Assembly: GCA_027024225.1 (NCBI GenBank)
Contig: JALVSR010000068.1
Coordinates: 1-37,057 of the forward strand
Source: Hyphomicrobiales bacterium
GTDB lineage: Bacteria > Pseudomonadota > Alphaproteobacteria > Rhizobiales > Aestuariivirgaceae
Direction: 5' to 3'
DNA: 37,057 nt
Shown: piece by piece, positions 35,564-37,057 of the stretch
How the letters are laid out: every line of letters starts with the position of its first letter
How positions within the stretch are numbered: position 1 is the stretch's first letter
Translations under genes and position numbers: made by a program
The notes under the pieces: generated by a model
The model's database searches: none
What the model saw: only the letters and a program-made list of their open reading frames with translations
What the model was told of the DNA's origin: nothing

Positions 35564-36832
35564 TCAGCCTACCCGAGTTTCCCCTTCCGCGTCCAGACCG
35601 AAGGCGGTGTGCAGCGCGCGGATGGCCAGCTCCATCCAGGCTTCGTCGATGAGTACGGAAATCTTGATCTCGGAGGTGGTGATGGCCTCGATGTTCACGC
35701 CCTTTTCCGACAGCGTGCGGAACATCTTGGCCGCCACGCCCGCGTGTGAGCGCATGCCGATTCCGACAATGGACACCTTGGCCACGTTGTCAGCCGTATC
35801 CAGCGCCTCGAAACCGATGTTCTCCTTCTCCCGCTGAAGCACCTCCACGGCGCGGCGCAGGTCCTTGCGCGCAACGGTGAAGGTGATGTTGGCAAGCCCG
35901 TCGGTGGAGACGTTCTGCACGATCATGTCCACCGCCACGCCGGCCTCGGCCAGCGGGCCGAAAATGGAGGCGGCGATGCCGGGTTTGTCCTTCACGTGGC
36001 GCACCGCCACCTGCGCCTCGTCGCGCGAATAGGCGATGCCGGTAACGACCTGCTGTTCCATGGTTTCATCCTCATCGCAAACAAGGGTGCCGGGACCACT
36101 GCCGTCTTCCATGACTTGCAGCGGCGAATCGGGAGCATCGAAGCTGGAGCGCACGCGCAGCGGCACCTTGTGCACCATGGCCAGCTCCACCGAGCGCGTC
36201 TGCAGCACCTTCGCGCCCAATGATGCCAGCTCCAGCATTTCCTCGTAGCTGATGCGCTCGATGCGCCGCGCCTTGGGCACGATGCGCGGATCGGTGGTGT
36301 AAACGCCATCGACATCGGTGTAGATGTCGCAGCGCGCGTTCAGGGCGGCGGCCACCGCCACGGCGGAGGTATCCGAGCCGCCGCGGCCCAGCGTGGTGAT
36401 GCGCCCATCCGGTCCAATGCCCTGAAAGCCGGCGATCACGTTCACCTTGCCCTCGTCCCACGCCGCCAGCAGGTTTTGCGGCGGAATGCCCGTGATGCGC
36501 GCCGCGGCGTGGGCGTCGGTGGTCTCGATGGGGATCTGCCAGCCGCACCAGGAGCGCGCCGGAATGCCCATCTTCTGCAACACGATGGCCAGCAGGCCGG
36601 CCGTGACCTGTTCGCCGGAGGACACCACCATGTCATATTCCGCACGGTCGAAATCCACGTGCGCGTCCTCAACGTAGCCCACCAGCTCGTCCGTCTTGCC
36701 GGCCATGGCCGAAACGACGACGGAAACCTTGTGCCCGGCGCGCACCTCGCGCGCCACATGGCGTGCCACGTTGCGGATGCGGTCAAGGTCGGCCACCGAG
36801 GTGCCGCCGAATTTCATCACCAGCCGGCCCAT
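35564..36832 (-). CDS. lysC: Aspartate kinase
   Basis: Aspartokinase makes aspartyl phosphate, the entry to lysine, threonine, methionine and diaminopimelate. The 422-aa protein has the kinase signature VMKFGGTSVADLDRI at 5-19, VVSAMAGKTDELV, SSGEQVTAGLLA and TLGRGGSDTSAVA. Two C-terminal ACT regions follow (KPGIAASIFGPLAEAGVAVDMIVQN and VSIVGIGMRSHAGVAAKMF), which normally confer feedback control. The ATG at 36832 with gggagc upstream starts the conserved protein; the frame continues to 37054 without conserved sequence. It heads the lysC-ptsP-rodZ-ispG run. Separate lysine-sensitive or threonine-sensitive forms cannot be told apart by eye. Confidence 0.97.
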   Translation of the reverse strand: MGRLVMKFGGTSVADLDRIRNVARHVAREVRAGHKVSVVVSAMAGKTDELVGYVEDAHVDFDRAEYDMVVSSGEQVTAGLLAIVLQKMGIPARSWCGWQIPIETTDAHAAARITGIPPQNLLAAWDEGKVNVIAGFQGIGPDGRITTLGRGGSDTSAVAVAAALNARCDIYTDVDGVYTTDPRIVPKARRIERISYEEMLELASLGAKVLQTRSVELAMVHKVPLRVRSSFDAPDSPLQVMEDGSGPGTLVCDEDETMEQQVVTGIAYSRDEAQVAVRHVKDKPGIAASIFGPLAEAGVAVDMIVQNVSTDGLANITFTVARKDLRRAVEVLQREKENIGFEALDTADNVAKVSIVGIGMRSHAGVAAKMFRTLSEKGVNIEAITTSEIKISVLIDEAWMELAIRALHTAFGLDAEGETRVG

Positions 36833-37057
36833 GGCTTGCTCCCGAAATGTCCCGTTGCCGACGCGCCGCCATTCTGGAAGCACGTCCGCCGCCTGAGTTG
36901 CGGCCCGTCTTATCGTCCATCCGGCCGCGGGGCAAGCCCCCGATGCGCCAGACCGGGGCTGACCGCGGGGGGCGGAAGCCACAGGCGCCACAATGCTGCC
37001 GGAAGTGCCGCGCATGAAAAGCGCGCGAAGAGGCAATTTCAGGCTCGGGCTCATGAC

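Noticed and set aside
37014-37057. Possible start of a plus-strand gene at the window edge (MKSARRGNFRLGLM)
   Set aside because: Only 14 codons are visible. A ggaag site lies nearby, but the fragment is too short to judge.

Overview
This window is a chromosomal block of conserved housekeeping genes from a GC-rich alphaproteobacterium. The lineage call rests on several signs together: the lysC-ptsP-rodZ-ispG order, the nadD-rsfS-rlmH cluster, divergent tsaD/hemC, a yqaA-dsbB pair, an aerobic-type cobaltochelatase subunit (cobS), and a clpB promoter that fits the alphaproteobacterial RpoH consensus (CTTG-N17-CYTATNT). I cannot name a genus. I saw no phage genes, transposase, integrase, CRISPR array, rRNA or tRNA.

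Layout. 1-3303 (+): dnaN, proB and a small YcxB-like membrane protein. 3312-4556 (-): yqaA then dsbB. 4555-9743 (+): a PldB-like lipase, threonine aldolase (ltaE), purH and a DUF459/SGNH-fold exported protein whose start overlaps the purH stop. 9765-11374 (-): purE-purK with a 4-bp overlap. 11546-13484 (+): a degenerate GGDEF-like protein and a CNNM/CorC-type transporter. 13615-14754 (-): tsaD, divergent from hemC (14814-15728, +). 15768-19405 (-): znuB followed by korA-korB, a two-gene 2-oxoacid:ferredoxin oxidoreductase. 19731-20714 (+): cobS. 20763-22610 (-): leuD then leuB, with a palindromic repeat between them. 22738-25160 (+): ruvC, ruvA, ruvB, with two large inverted repeats between ruvC and ruvA. 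25246-26983 (-): nadD, rsfS, rlmH. 27193-29799 (+): clpB with its own heat-shock promoter and a strong terminator. 30035-36832 (-): lysC, a possible small His-rich ORF, ptsP, rodZ, ispG.

How the genes work together. Purine synthesis is represented by purH, purE and purK; leucine by leuB and leuD; lysine/threonine entry by lysC; proline entry by proB; tetrapyrroles by hemC and cobS; isoprenoids by ispG; NAD by nadD. Holliday-junction processing is complete (ruvCAB). Several genes lack their usual partners nearby: cobS without cobT, znuB without znuC/znuA, leuB/leuD without leuC, proB without proA or obgE, and korAB without a ferredoxin.

I found no clear undescribed multi-gene system. The best candidates for a second look are smaller: the paired inverted repeats between ruvC and ruvA, a coding-like frame with no start behind the clpB terminator, a His-rich small ORF overlapping the ptsP start, and two enzyme-fold proteins that have lost catalytic motifs (DUF459/SGNH and GGDEF).
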